From the NCBI RefSeq assembly GCF_009469765.1, contig NZ_SSSQ01000009.1, positions 116,718 to 180,717 of the forward strand: 64,000 nt of DNA. The letters are read 5' to 3'. The translations under genes were made by a program, and so were the position numbers. The DNA comes from Dechloromonas hortensis. GTDB taxonomy: Bacteria > Pseudomonadota > Gammaproteobacteria > Burkholderiales > Rhodocyclaceae. Below the pieces are notes generated by a model. That model did no database searches, was not told the DNA's origin, and worked only from the letters and a program-made list of their open reading frames with translations. Of the stretch, positions 36,871 to 45,025 are shown in pieces; within the stretch, counting starts at the first letter, position 1; each line of letters opens with the position of its first letter.

Positions 36871-37815
36871 TTACTTGAGGCCGCCGATGCCTTTGTTGAT
36901 GACGGCATCGCCGCCCGTTGCCGCGGCCTTCTCCGGAGCGGCGGCAGTCGCCGCGGGGGTGCCGGAAAATTCGCCGACGTATTCGATCTTCGCCTTGTCG
37001 CGCAACTGCTTCATCGAGTCGCGCGCCAGATCGGCCTTTTGCTTGTTGCTCAGGTAGTTCTCGATGAACGGCTGGGCCTTGGCTTCGTCGAGCGGCTCGG
37101 ACTTGGTGGCGAGCACGGTGATGATTGCGGCACGGCCCGGGCTTTCGATCAACTGCGGCTGGCCTTCCTTCGCCTGGGCCAGCTTGGGCAGGATTTCCAG
37201 GGCCAGTTGTTCGGCCGGCTTGACGGCAACGCCGCCGACCACTTCAACGCCCTTGGCCTTCAGGCCGGTGACGATTTCGGCGACGCTCTTGCCCTTGCCG
37301 AGCAGTTCCCTGACCACGGCCACATTGTCCGGCGTAGCGGCGAAGAGGACTTCTTCCAGGCGATAGATCTTGCGGTTGGCAAAGAGCTCGGGGTGTTCGG
37401 CGTAGAACTTGCCGACTTCGCTGGTCGAGGCCTTGCCCAGCTTGCCGACCGATTGCTCGAGGTAGGCACGGGCGAGGATTTCGCGCCGGGCATTCTCGAT
37501 CGCCTGCATGACGGTCGGCGTCCGTTCGAGCTTGGCTTCCATCGCTTGCTGGACGGCCAGTTCCTGGTCGATCAGGCCTTCCAGCACCTGGCGCTTGGCA
37601 GCATCGGCCTGGGCCGGCGGGATGTTGGGCGTGCGTTGCAGAACGTAATTGACCTGATGCACGGAGATTTCGCCGCCATTCACCTTGGCCACGACTTGGG
37701 TGGCGGTTTTCTTCTCCGGCGGGCGTTCACCGCAGGCACTGAGGACAAAGGCGGAAATGACCAGACTGGCGATGGTGCTGAGCTTGTTCACGTGGACGCT
37801 TTCAAAGTTGGGCAT
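36871..37815 (-). CDS. epsD: EpsD, SurA/PpiC-like peptidyl-prolyl isomerase lipoprotein
   Basis: 314 residues. A lipoprotein signal with lipobox LSAC (Cys28) is followed by SurA-N-like segment (VAKVNGGEISVHQVNYVLQ, LEGLIDQELAVQQAM) and a degenerate parvulin-like domain. EpsD is a standard member of XrtB EPS operons. It is thought to assist folding of export components; catalytic activity is not proven. It is 66 bases after epsL and 18 before epsE. The C-terminal tail is Ala/Gly-rich and low complexity. Confidence 0.9.
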   Translation of the reverse strand: MPNFESVHVNKLSTIASLVISAFVLSACGERPPEKKTATQVVAKVNGGEISVHQVNYVLQRTPNIPPAQADAAKRQVLEGLIDQELAVQQAMEAKLERTPTVMQAIENARREILARAYLEQSVGKLGKASTSEVGKFYAEHPELFANRKIYRLEEVLFAATPDNVAVVRELLGKGKSVAEIVTGLKAKGVEVVGGVAVKPAEQLALEILPKLAQAKEGQPQLIESPGRAAIITVLATKSEPLDEAKAQPFIENYLSNKQKADLARDSMKQLRDKAKIEYVGEFSGTPAATAAAPEKAAATGGDAVINKGIGGLK

Positions 37816-37881
37816 ACGGAATTCGGGTAGCCGGCCGATAGCGGGCGGCAGATGCGGGTTGTTTGGGACAGGCGGCGCATG

Positions 37882-39093
37882 TCAGTACTGGGCCGAGGCC
37901 GAGACAAAGCCGATGCGGTCTTTGTAGTCGAGCGAGTCGTAATTGACGTTGCGGTTTTCGTAGGCAACGCCGGCCTTCAGCTCAACCCAGCGCACCGGCA
38001 GATAGGCCAGATCGAAGCCGACGCGGGTGAACTTGTCTTCCCGCTGCTCGGTGCCGGCCGGCAAGGCGACGATCTCGCCTTTGTAGGAGCGCAGGCCGTA
38101 GCCAAGGCGAGCGGTGGCGGTCAGGGTATTGGTGGCGGCCCATTTGGTGGCCAGCGTCAGTTCATCGAGCACGTAGTAGCTGGAGGTCAGTTGCTGGAAG
38201 GTTTCCAGGCCGCGCTTGTAGCCGAGATTGAGGCTGCCCTTGGCGGTTGCCGCATAGGCGAAGTCGAGATTACCGACCCAGCCGTCGTAGTCGCGGTCGG
38301 CGAAGTGGTCGTGCTTGCGCGCCAGGTATTCGAGGCGGCCGCGCACCTGGCTCTTGCCGGTCAGACGCCAGTCGGCATCGAGTTCGTAGCTGTCCTGGAC
38401 GAAACCGTTGTCGAACTGCAGCGTGCTGTTGAACTGCCGTTTCGAGTAGGTGCCGTCGAGATGCTTGGCGCGCACGGTCACCGTGTTGCCGGACAGCGGC
38501 CGGTAACGCAGGCCGTAGTTGTAGCCGTTGGCATCGTAGTCGCTATCGGCCAGAAAGGGCTGTTCGTTGGTCAGGCTGTAGCGCGAAACGCCGACCACGG
38601 CCGCCCAGTTCGAATGAAACCAGTAGTTGGCGCTGAAGCGCTCATTCTCGATGGTACGGACGTTGCGGACACGAAAATTGCGGTAATCGGAAAACGAGTT
38701 CAGCGACTCGTTGCGATCGACGGCGAGTTCGCCGGTCCAGCGCGTACCGACTGCCCAAAGCCACTTCGCATCGTAGTTCAGGGCCTGGAAATCGAGATAA
38801 TCATTGGTCTTGTAGCGATTATCGACCAGGCTGACATTGGCGATCAGGCGCTGCAAACCGAACAACTTGTTGAAATTCAGACCGAGCGCCATGGTCGTGA
38901 TGGTGTCCGACTTGCCGTCCAGGCCGACACTTTTCGGGTCAACAGACGGCGCCAGGCGAAAAAGGTTGTCATCATGCATCGACGACAGTGTGGCACTCAG
39001 ATTTAGGACGTCACCCTCATTGGCCCGCACCCCGGTCGCTTGTAAAAGCACCAGGCAAGCGAACGCGAGCAGCGATTTTTGACATGACATCAT
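37882..39093 (-). CDS. epsL: EpsL, outer-membrane beta-barrel-like EPS protein
   Basis: 403 residues from the first ATG at 39093 (a GTG at 39117 is possible but spoils the signal peptide). A signal peptide (about 1-26, ending VRA) precedes alternating aromatic/polar beta strands along the whole length (NYDAKWLWAVGTRWTGEL, ANYWFHSNWAAVVGVSRYSL), ending in SASAQY, an aromatic C terminus typical of barrels. EpsL is the presumed outer-membrane partner in XrtB loci. It is the first gene of epsLDEFG. TTGCACTGCAA (39112-39122) is a palindrome 19 bases upstream. Confidence 0.88.
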   Translation of the reverse strand: MMSCQKSLLAFACLVLLQATGVRANEGDVLNLSATLSSMHDDNLFRLAPSVDPKSVGLDGKSDTITTMALGLNFNKLFGLQRLIANVSLVDNRYKTNDYLDFQALNYDAKWLWAVGTRWTGELAVDRNESLNSFSDYRNFRVRNVRTIENERFSANYWFHSNWAAVVGVSRYSLTNEQPFLADSDYDANGYNYGLRYRPLSGNTVTVRAKHLDGTYSKRQFNSTLQFDNGFVQDSYELDADWRLTGKSQVRGRLEYLARKHDHFADRDYDGWVGNLDFAYAATAKGSLNLGYKRGLETFQQLTSSYYVLDELTLATKWAATNTLTATARLGYGLRSYKGEIVALPAGTEQREDKFTRVGFDLAYLPVRWVELKAGVAYENRNVNYDSLDYKDRIGFVSASAQY

Positions 39094-39146
39094 GCTTGCG
39101 ATCTTATCACATTGCACTGCAACATTTTAAACAAATGGCATTATGC

Positions 39147-39177
39147 AAAAAACGAAAGACGGGGCCATGGCCCCGTC
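39147..39177 (-). terminator. Terminator after the PEP-CTERM gene pair
   Basis: A perfect 10-bp palindrome arm (39158-39177, GACGGGGCCA/TGGCCCCGTC) is followed on the minus strand by TTTCGTTTTTTG. It separates the PEP-CTERM pair from epsL. Confidence 0.88.
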
Positions 39178-39269
39178 TGAATCTGGCGTACCGCAAGGCA
39201 CGCCACGTCACAACCGGTTTGTGCACCGCACTTTTATAGGCGCGGCACCGGCTCGGCGAAACGCTGCGC

Positions 39270-39785
39270 CTAGACCTGCCGCGCCTTGCGTCGAGCAATA
39301 CCGGCGATCAGGCCAAGACCGGCCAGTAGCATGGCGTAGGTCGCCGGTTCAGGTACGGCGCTGACCGACTGGGCAAAGGTGGCATGCAAGGTGAATTGGG
39401 CATTGTCCTTGGCGGCCAGCCCGGAGACCACGACCTTGTAGGCAGTTGCCCCGGCCAGATCGACATCCTGGTTGGCGGAGTCCTTAAAGCTTGCCGTTAG
39501 ATTGCCGGAGTTGTTCTTGCTGGTAATGGTGCCGGTCAGGCTGTTGCCCGACAGGGTGTAGACGTTGATCGACAGGTTGTCGAACAGACCGTTCAGGCTG
39601 GAGGCGTAAATCCGCCCCTGATTGGGCGAGTAGTCGCTACCCGTCACCAGCAGAAACTCCTGGGCGAAGGAGCCCGGCTGGGCGACGAAGGAGGAAATTG
39701 CCGTTTCCGACGGCTTGGCAAGCGCCGCCCCAACGGCGAACAGCAGTGCTGCGGTAAACAGGCTGTTTTTGATGATTTTCAGCAT
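39270..39785 (-). CDS. PEP-CTERM surface protein
   Basis: 171 residues from the ATG at 39785 (GAAAGG Shine-Dalgarno). A signal peptide (MLKIIKNSLFTAALLFAVG, cleaved near ALA) is followed by a Ser/Asn/Thr-rich mature part. The C-terminal signal is SAVPEPATYAM, a hydrophobic stretch LLAGLGLIAGIA and RRKARQV. It lies ten bases after the next PEP-CTERM gene upstream, so the two form one operon ending at the 39147 terminator. The mature part lacks an obvious FxDxF motif. Confidence 0.9.
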   Translation of the reverse strand: MLKIIKNSLFTAALLFAVGAALAKPSETAISSFVAQPGSFAQEFLLVTGSDYSPNQGRIYASSLNGLFDNLSINVYTLSGNSLTGTITSKNNSGNLTASFKDSANQDVDLAGATAYKVVVSGLAAKDNAQFTLHATFAQSVSAVPEPATYAMLLAGLGLIAGIARRKARQV

Positions 39786-39795
39786 GATCGGCCTT

Positions 39796-40311
39796 TCACT
39801 TGCCAAGGTGGCGACGACGCGCCAGCGCCATCAGGCCCAGCCCGCCGAGCAGCAGGCCGAGGCCGGCCGGCTCGGGAACGGCCAGCGCTGCTGCCTGCAG
39901 GGAATAGCTCTGCCCCAGGTCGGCTGACTCCGTACCGCTAATGGTCAGGGTGTAGATTTGCCCGGCTTGCAGACCACTCAGGACTTGCCCGACGGAGACC
40001 AGGTCATCGGCCAGAACGACGTTCGGCAGATAGGTGCCCGCCCCGCTACCGCCGGTCAGGCTGAAGCTGAAACCGGGCAGATCGGCCACCGAAGCGCCCC
40101 AGAAGAAGGAGGTCAGGCCGAATTGCACGCTGCTGCCGGAGAGCAGGCTGAAACTGAAGCTGTCGAAAAACGGATCGCCATCCGGCAAGGCAACTTCGAG
40201 CGGCGCGGAACCCGAAACGCCGACCGGGCCGAGCGTGTAAAACGCGGCATTGGCGGTGCCGGTCAGCGCCAGTGTGGCGACGGCAAAGGCCAGTTGTTTG
40301 AGTTTTGACAT
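39796..40311 (-). CDS. PEP-CTERM surface protein with FxDxF-type motif
   Basis: 171 residues. A signal peptide (about 1-22, ending ANA) is followed by a mature part with FFDSF (FxDxF-type) near residue 48. The C-terminal signal is LAVPEPAGLG, hydrophobic LLLGGLGLMAL and ARRRHLGK. Its layout resembles the protein at 16281, so they are probably paralogues. It is the first gene of a two-gene unit. Dyad site C lies 62 bases upstream of the start. Confidence 0.9.
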   Translation of the reverse strand: MSKLKQLAFAVATLALTGTANAAFYTLGPVGVSGSAPLEVALPDGDPFFDSFSFSLLSGSSVQFGLTSFFWGASVADLPGFSFSLTGGSGAGTYLPNVVLADDLVSVGQVLSGLQAGQIYTLTISGTESADLGQSYSLQAAALAVPEPAGLGLLLGGLGLMALARRRHLGK

Positions 40312-40372
40312 GGGGATAACCCGGGGAAATATTTGATGGCGCCGATTTTACCCAGCCGCCGGCAAGGCCCCA

Positions 40373-40391
40373 TTAGTCCATTCAGCCTATT
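40373..40391. promoter_or_regulatory. PEP-CTERM upstream dyad, site C (reverse orientation)
   Basis: TTAGTCCATTCAGCCTATT on the plus strand is the inverted form of the motif at 16825 and 18663. Its edge is 62 bases upstream of the PEP-CTERM start at 40311. A further palindrome CCGTGA-N6-TCACGG (40392-40409) follows directly. Confidence 0.55.
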
Positions 40392-40555
40392 CCGTGAGTT
40401 ATTTCACGGAGCGACGGGGCACCGGAAAAGGCCTTTCGAGGCGTGTTACCGGCAGCGGCTGGCGGGATTTGCATGCCCGTTGTCCGGCCCGGCAATGGCC
40501 GCCGAGCCACCGGGGCGCCTACGATAGCGGCTGGCAATAACAACCAGGAGACAAC

Positions 40556-41017
40556 ATGCAGGCCTTTCAGGATTTTTACCCGGAGAACGTGGCGCACTGT
40601 TACGGCTGCGGCCGGCTCAATGCCGATGGACACCAGATCAAGACGTTCTGGGACGGCGACGAAACGGTGACCCGCTTTCAACCCAAACCTGAACACACGG
40701 CGATTCCCGGCTTCGTCTATGGCGGTCTGCTCGCCTCGCTGATCGACTGCCATTGCACTGGCACCGCCGCTGCCGCGATGTACCGGGCGGAGAACCGGGC
40801 CATGGACAGCCTGCCGGCTTTCCGCTTCGTCACCGGGTCGCTGCAGGTCAGCTACCTGAAGCCGACCCCGCTCGGCCCGGAACTGGAAATCCGTGGTCGG
40901 GTGAAGGAGATCAAGGGCCGCAAGGTCGTCGTCGAGGCAACGGTTTATGCCGAAGGTGTCGCCACCGCACGCGGCGAGGTGGTCGCCCTGCAGATGCCGG
41001 ACAGTTTTACGGCTTAG
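40556..41017 (+). CDS. PaaI-type hotdog-fold thioesterase
   Basis: 153 residues with a strong Shine-Dalgarno (CCAGGAGACAAC). Hotdog thioesterase features: an N-terminal CYGCGRLNADGHQIK, the substrate-site helix IPGFVYGGLLASLIDCHCTGTAA, and the strands SLQVSYLKPTPLGPELEIRGRV and ATVYAEGVATARGEVVALQ. It probably hydrolyses an acyl-CoA. It is a single gene between the PEP-CTERM unit and the ars operon, with no visible operon partner. Substrate unknown. Confidence 0.87.
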   Translation: MQAFQDFYPENVAHCYGCGRLNADGHQIKTFWDGDETVTRFQPKPEHTAIPGFVYGGLLASLIDCHCTGTAAAAMYRAENRAMDSLPAFRFVTGSLQVSYLKPTPLGPELEIRGRVKEIKGRKVVVEATVYAEGVATARGEVVALQMPDSFTA

Positions 41018-41035
41018 GGAGACACTGAACAAATC

Positions 41036-41122
41036 GTCATCCTCGCGAAAGCGGGGATCCAGTGCCTTGACGATTCTGGATTCGCGCCTACGCGGGAATG
41101 ACTAATCGGATTTAATCAGCAC
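41036..41122. repeat. Dispersed palindromic repeat, copy 2 (overlaps sigma gene 3' end)
   Basis: Read on the minus strand it has GCTGATTAAATCCG, TTAG, TCATTCCCGCGTAGGCGCG, ATCCAGAATCG and an inverted arm. It matches copy 1 at 18725. It supplies the last codons (LIKSD and TAG) of the ECF sigma gene. Confidence 0.75.
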
Positions 41123-41701
41123 TTCCTTAGGCAGTTGCCCTTCAGTCAGCGGCGGACGCGGCGTAAAGCAGCAGACGGCGCCGCTGGCATCGAAATGGAC
41201 CTGACAACCGCTTTCCAGTTGCCGGCGCAAGCGGGCCCGGGCCCGCTGGACGCGGGACTTGGCGCCGGCCAGGGAAATGCCGAGCTGATCGGCCAGCGCC
41301 TGTTGCGAATGCCCCTCGATGTCGCAGAAGGTGATCGCCAGCCGGTCCTCGGCCGATAGTTCGCTGAGCACTCGCGGCAGGCACTGGCTGAGTGCCTCGA
41401 CAACGGCCGGCTCGGTACCGGGCATCGCCGGCAGATCGTCCGGCAAGGCAATCGTTTCGCGGCGGCAGCGCAGGTGATCGGCCAGGGCATTGCGCGCCAC
41501 CTGGAAAAACCAGGCGCGCGGCTGGTTGACCGCAGCAAAGGCCTCACCCTGCCGGAGCGCCTTGATGAAGACTTCCTGCAGCAACTCCTCGGCATCTTCC
41601 GGCCGGGCACAGCGATGGCGCAGGTAGCCGAGCAGTTCGCCGGCCACCGCCTGCCAGGCGGCCAGCAGGCAGCCCGCCCCAGCGGATTCAGCCACGCTCA
41701 T
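41102..41701 (-). CDS. ECF RNA polymerase sigma factor (SigZ-like) ending the ars operon
   Basis: 199 residues from the ATG at 41701 (an in-frame ATG at 41719 is possible). Region 2 has RPEDAEELLQEVFIKALRQ and PRAWFFQVARNALADHLR; region 4 has LSAEDRLAITFCDIEGHSQQALADQLGIS and SRVQRARARLRRQL. A short extension carries Cys residues (GCQVHFDASGAVCCF). The start overlaps the acr3 end by 14 bases, so it is co-transcribed with arsR-arsC-acr3. No anti-sigma gene is adjacent. The last residues are encoded by a dispersed repeat. Confidence 0.87.
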   Translation of the reverse strand: MSVAESAGAGCLLAAWQAVAGELLGYLRHRCARPEDAEELLQEVFIKALRQGEAFAAVNQPRAWFFQVARNALADHLRCRRETIALPDDLPAMPGTEPAVVEALSQCLPRVLSELSAEDRLAITFCDIEGHSQQALADQLGISLAGAKSRVQRARARLRRQLESGCQVHFDASGAVCCFTPRPPLTEGQLPKEVLIKSD

Positions 41702-42755
41702 ACCACCCCTGGCTGGCATTGACGACGCGGACGACGAGCAGCATGACCGGCACTTCGATCAGCACGCCGACCACCGTCGCCAGCGCCGCCCCCGATTCGA
41801 AGCCGAACAGGCTGATCGCTGCCGCAACGGCCAGCTCGAAGAAATTGGAGGCGCCGATCAGGGCCGACGGGCAGGCGATATTGTGCTTCTCGCCAAGCGC
41901 CCGGTTCAGCCAGTAAGCCAGTGCCGAATTGAAGAAAACCTGGATCAGGATGGGTACGGCAAGCAGCGCGATGACCAGCGGCTGGCGCAGGATGGCTTCA
42001 CCCTGGAAGGCGAAGAGCGGGACCAGCGTCAGCAATAGGGCGGTGATCGACCACGGGCCGATTTTCGCCATGGCCGCGGCGAAAGCCACCGGGCCGCGCG
42101 CCAGCAGCGACTTGCGCCACCACTGGGCGAGCGCCACCGGAATGACGATGTAAAGGCCGACCGAAATCAGCAGCGTCGCCCACGGGACGGTAATTGCCGA
42201 AATCCCGAGCAGGAAGGCGACCAGCGGCGCGAAGGCGAAGACCATGATCAGGTCGTTGACCGCGACCTGCGACAGCGTGAATAGCGGGTCACCATTCGAC
42301 AGCCGGCTCCAGACGAAAACCATCGCGGTACACGGTGCCGCCGCCAACAGGATGAGGCCGGCGATGTAGCTGTCGAGCTGTTCGGCCGGCAGATAATCGA
42401 CGAACAACTGGCGGATGAACAGCCAGCCGAGGAAAGCCATCGAAAACGGCTTGACCAGCCAGTTCACGAACAGCGTGACGCCGATGCCGCGGACGTGCTG
42501 CCGTACTTCGTGCAGGGCGCCGAAATCGACCTTGACCAGCATCGGGATGATCATCACCCAGATCAGCAGCCCGACCGGCAGATTGACCTGCGCCACCTCC
42601 ATCCGGCCGATCGCCTGGAAGACCCCGGGCATCGCCTGGCCGAGGGCGATGCCGGCAACGATGCAGGTAAAGACCCAGAGCGACAGGTAGCGCTCGAAAC
42701 CGCTCATCGCGGCCGCAGCCGGCCGTTCGAGCGCCACTTCGCAGGGCGCGCTCAT
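41688..42755 (-). CDS. acr3: ACR3-family arsenite efflux transporter
   Basis: 355 residues from the ATG at 42755 (overlaps the arsC stop, ATGA). Ten transmembrane helices of the bile/arsenite/riboflavin transporter superfamily; the conserved active Cys sits in LAAAPCTAMVFVWS, with ISVGLYIVIPVALAQW and ASNFFELAVA also typical. It exports As(III) with proton antiport. The N-terminal 17 residues before the first helix are unusual only in their Ala/Glu content. Confidence 0.95.
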   Translation of the reverse strand: MSAPCEVALERPAAAAMSGFERYLSLWVFTCIVAGIALGQAMPGVFQAIGRMEVAQVNLPVGLLIWVMIIPMLVKVDFGALHEVRQHVRGIGVTLFVNWLVKPFSMAFLGWLFIRQLFVDYLPAEQLDSYIAGLILLAAAPCTAMVFVWSRLSNGDPLFTLSQVAVNDLIMVFAFAPLVAFLLGISAITVPWATLLISVGLYIVIPVALAQWWRKSLLARGPVAFAAAMAKIGPWSITALLLTLVPLFAFQGEAILRQPLVIALLAVPILIQVFFNSALAYWLNRALGEKHNIACPSALIGASNFFELAVAAAISLFGFESGAALATVVGVLIEVPVMLLVVRVVNASQGWYERG

Positions 42756-43255
42756 GCGGCGGCCTCGGCGTGAATCTGGCGGGCCGCATCGACGATTGCT
42801 GCGGTCGACATCGTTTCCAGGGGCAATTTCAAAAAGGCCGTGATGCGCTTTTCCAGTTCGCCATAGGCGGTTTCGAAGGCGGCCCGGCGGGCGGCCAGCG
42901 GTTCGACATGGGCCGGGTCGGCGATGCCCCAGTGCGCCGTCGCCGGGTGGCCGGGCCAGATCGGACAGGCTTCGCCGGCCGCGCTGGCGCAAACGGTAAA
43001 GATGAAATCGAGCGACGGCGCCCCGGCCGCGGCGAACTCGTCCCACGACTTGCTGCGCGGCTGCCCGCCATTCGGCCAAGGCACGCCGTGCGCCGCCAGC
43101 GTTTCGAGGGCGACCGGATTGACCTGGCCGCTCGGCTGGCTGCCGGCTGAAAAGGCACGGATGCGGCCCGCGCCGAGATGGTTGAACAGCGCCTCGCCGA
43201 GGATCGAGCGAGCCGAATTGCCGGTGCACAACACCAGCACGTTGAAAATTTTCAT
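42752..43255 (-). CDS. arsC: Arsenate reductase, low-molecular-weight phosphatase type
   Basis: 167 residues from the ATG at 43255 (overlaps the arsR stop, ATGA). The phosphatase loop CTGNSARS (Cys10, CX5R), later Cys89 and Cys97 (TVCASAAGEACPIWPG), and DPAH give the catalytic Cys triad pattern of thioredoxin- or mycoredoxin-linked enzymes. It reduces As(V) to As(III), the substrate of Acr3. An apparent N-terminal extension upstream of 43255 overlaps arsR and is not coding. Confidence 0.93.
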   Translation of the reverse strand: MKIFNVLVLCTGNSARSILGEALFNHLGAGRIRAFSAGSQPSGQVNPVALETLAAHGVPWPNGGQPRSKSWDEFAAAGAPSLDFIFTVCASAAGEACPIWPGHPATAHWGIADPAHVEPLAARRAAFETAYGELEKRITAFLKLPLETMSTAAIVDAARQIHAEAAA

Positions 43256-43587
43256 GGGCAGATTTCCGGTTGGCAAAGATCGACCGCTTCGCCGCAGGGC
43301 TGGCCGCCGCAGCAATCCTCGGTCAGGTAGCGCAGTAGTTCGTTCATCGCCGTGTAGTCGGTCGAGTAATAGATGAAACGGCCTTCCTGGCGGGCCACAG
43401 CCAAGCCGGCCGCGACCAGTTCCTTGAGGTGGAAGCTGAGCCGGCCATTGGCTTCGATGACCAGCGCCTCGGCGATCTTGCCGACCGACAGCCCCGCCGC
43501 GCCGGCACGGACGAGCAGGCGGAAGATTTCGAGGCGGGTGGCGTGGGCCAGCGCCCCCAATGCAGTGACGGCAGTTTTTGATTCCAT
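43252..43587 (-). CDS. arsR: ArsR-family arsenite-responsive repressor
   Basis: 111 residues. Winged helix with HATRLEIFRLLVRAG, SVGKIAEAL and SFHLKELVAAGLAVARQEGRFIYYS. The classical ELCVCDL metal site in helix 3 is absent. Instead Cys lie in the C terminus (92, 93, 98, 105, 110), as in Acidithiobacillus-type ArsR with a C-terminal As(III) site. A 9-bp inverted repeat overlaps the start codon, which suggests tight autorepression of arsR-arsC-acr3-sigma. Confidence 0.93.
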   Translation of the reverse strand: MESKTAVTALGALAHATRLEIFRLLVRAGAAGLSVGKIAEALVIEANGRLSFHLKELVAAGLAVARQEGRFIYYSTDYTAMNELLRYLTEDCCGGQPCGEAVDLCQPEICP

Positions 43588-43609
43588 ATTTCAATAATCG
43601 TTGAAATAT
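43586..43609. promoter_or_regulatory. Probable ArsR operator overlapping the arsR start
   Basis: ATATTTCAA-N6-TTGAAATAT is a perfect 9-bp inverted repeat (43586-43594 and 43601-43609). The lower arm covers the first two bases of the arsR start codon. AT-rich dyads of this kind are usual ArsR sites. Confidence 0.75.
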
Positions 43610-43645
43610 TATCCGAAGGCAAGCACGACCCGCCACTTTCCGCGC

Positions 43646-43690
43646 CTGGACAGTTCTGGATTCCCGCCTGCGCGGGAATGACTAAGCGGA
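43646..43690. repeat. Dispersed palindromic repeat, copy 3 (provides a stop codon)
   Basis: On the minus strand TCCGCTTAG, TCATTCCCGCGCAGGCGGG, ATCCAGAACTGTCC, the same core as copies at 18725 and 41036. The TAG is the stop of the sigma-54 activator gene. Confidence 0.75.
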
Positions 43691-45025
43691 GCCCCCCTGC
43701 TTGCTGGCCCCCTGGCGCACTGCCTGCAATTTGCGATACAGCGTGCGCTGGCTGATGCCCAACTGCCCGGCCAGCGTCGGCAGATCGCCGCCCAGCCGGT
43801 CGACCGCCCAGGCCAGGTAGCGCTGCTCGACACTTTCCAGATCGAGCACTTCGGCCAGTTGAAAAGCGCCGCTGCCATTCGGCAAGATCGCCGGCAGATC
43901 TTCGGCCATTTCGGTCAGGTGCGGCAGTTCCAGCGTGTCGCCATCGGCCAGCAGGGAAGCGCGCTCGATCAGGTTGCGCAGTTCGCGGATATTGCCGCTG
44001 AAGCGCCGGCCACTCAGCCAGGCCAGTGCCGCCGGCGAGAACTTGCGGCCGGGCTTGCGATCGACCCGTTCGAGCAGGGAAGCGGCTAGCAGCGGGATGT
44101 CCTCGGCCCGCTCATGCAGCGCCGGGGTGTGGATCGGGAAGGTGTTGATGCGGAAATAAAGGTCGCGGCGGAAGGTTTCGGCCTGGACCATGGCCCGCAG
44201 GTCGCGATGGGTCGCCGTGATCAGCCGGAAATCGGCCGGCAGCCAGTCCAGCCCGCCGACCCGGCGATAGGTGCCGGTTTCGAGCAGGCGCAGCAGCTTG
44301 ACCTGCAAGGACAGCGGCAATTCGCCGATTTCATCGAGAAACAGCGTGCCGCCGGCTGCAGCCTCGACCAGCCCCTGCTTGCGGTGCGTGGCGCCGGTGA
44401 AGGCGCCCTTCTCGTAGCCGAACAGCTCGCTCTCGAACAGGGTTTCGGTCATGCCGGCGCAGTCGACCGCGACGAATGGCCCCTCCTCGCGGGCACTGGC
44501 CTCATGGATGGCATGGGCGACCAGTTCCTTGCCGGTGCCGGTTTCGCCGAGCAGCACGACCGCCGCATTCGAGTTGGCGACGCGCAAGACCTTTTCCAGC
44601 ATGCCGATGAAAGCCGGCGAACGGCCGACCAGCCCCTGCGCCGCCGCCCGGCTGCTGGCCTGGCGAACGACGCGCATGGTTTCGACGAAATAGGCGATCT
44701 GCCCCCGGTCGTCGCGAATCGGCGTCGTTTCGACCGCGACATGCTCCTCGCCGCGCGGCGTGTGATGCAGGTGCAGGACGTGCTGCGGCGTGCCGGCTTC
44801 GAGGCTTTGCTTGAGCGGGCAGGATTCGCCGGCCTGGTCGCAGGGCACGTCGAAATGGTGCGACACCTCGTAACAAGTGCGCCCGACAATCGGTTTGCCG
44901 CCTCCGAACTCGCGGATATAGGCGGCGTTGGCGGCGACGATGCGGTAATCCGCATTCATCACAATGCGTGGCTCGGGCAGGCCATCGAGAAAGGAAAGCA
45001 GTTCGCTGAGAAAGTGTGCCGTCAT
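43682..45025 (-). CDS. Sigma-54-dependent regulator with PAS-like sensor, AAA+ and Fis-type HTH
   Basis: 447 residues from the ATG at 45025. A PAS-like domain (about 10-125) contains [21 protein letters not shown], a Cys/His-rich block that could hold a metal or redox cofactor. The AAA+ domain has Walker A GETGTGKE, the sigma-54 contact [15 protein letters not shown], and an arginine finger region [14 protein letters not shown]. The C-terminal Fis-like helix-turn-helix ends in [14 protein letters not shown]. It has no receiver domain, so it probably senses a signal directly. It is divergent from the second ccoG and the target may be there (inference). Confidence 0.92.
   Translation of the reverse strand: MTAHFLSELLSFLDGLPEPRIVMNADYRIVAANAAYIREFGGGKPIVGRTCYEVSHHFDVPCDQAGESCPLKQSLEAGTPQHVLHLHHTPRGEEHVAVETTPIRDDRGQIAYFVETMRVVRQASSRAAAQGLVGRSPAFIGMLEKVLRVANSNAAVVLLGETGTGKELVAHAIHEASAREEGPFVAVDCAGMTETLFESELFGYEKGAFTGATHRKQGLVEAAAGGTLFLDEIGELPLSLQVKLLRLLETGTYRRVGGLDWLPADFRLITATHRDLRAMVQAETFRRDLYFRINTFPIHTPALHERAEDIPLLAASLLERVDRKPGRKFSPAALAWLSGRRFSGNIRELRNLIERASLLADGDTLELPHLTEMAEDLPAILPNGSGAFQLAEVLDLESVEQRYLAWAVDRLGGDLPTLAGQLGISQRTLYRKLQAVRQGASKQGGSA

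Noticed and set aside
36130..37830. Long plus-strand frame (566 codons) opposite epsE and epsD
   Set aside because: Antisense shadow; the minus-strand genes have clear family motifs and operon spacing.
40382..41032. Minus-strand frame of 216 codons opposite the thioesterase gene
   Set aside because: Shadow; the plus-strand gene has a strong Shine-Dalgarno and hotdog-fold motifs.
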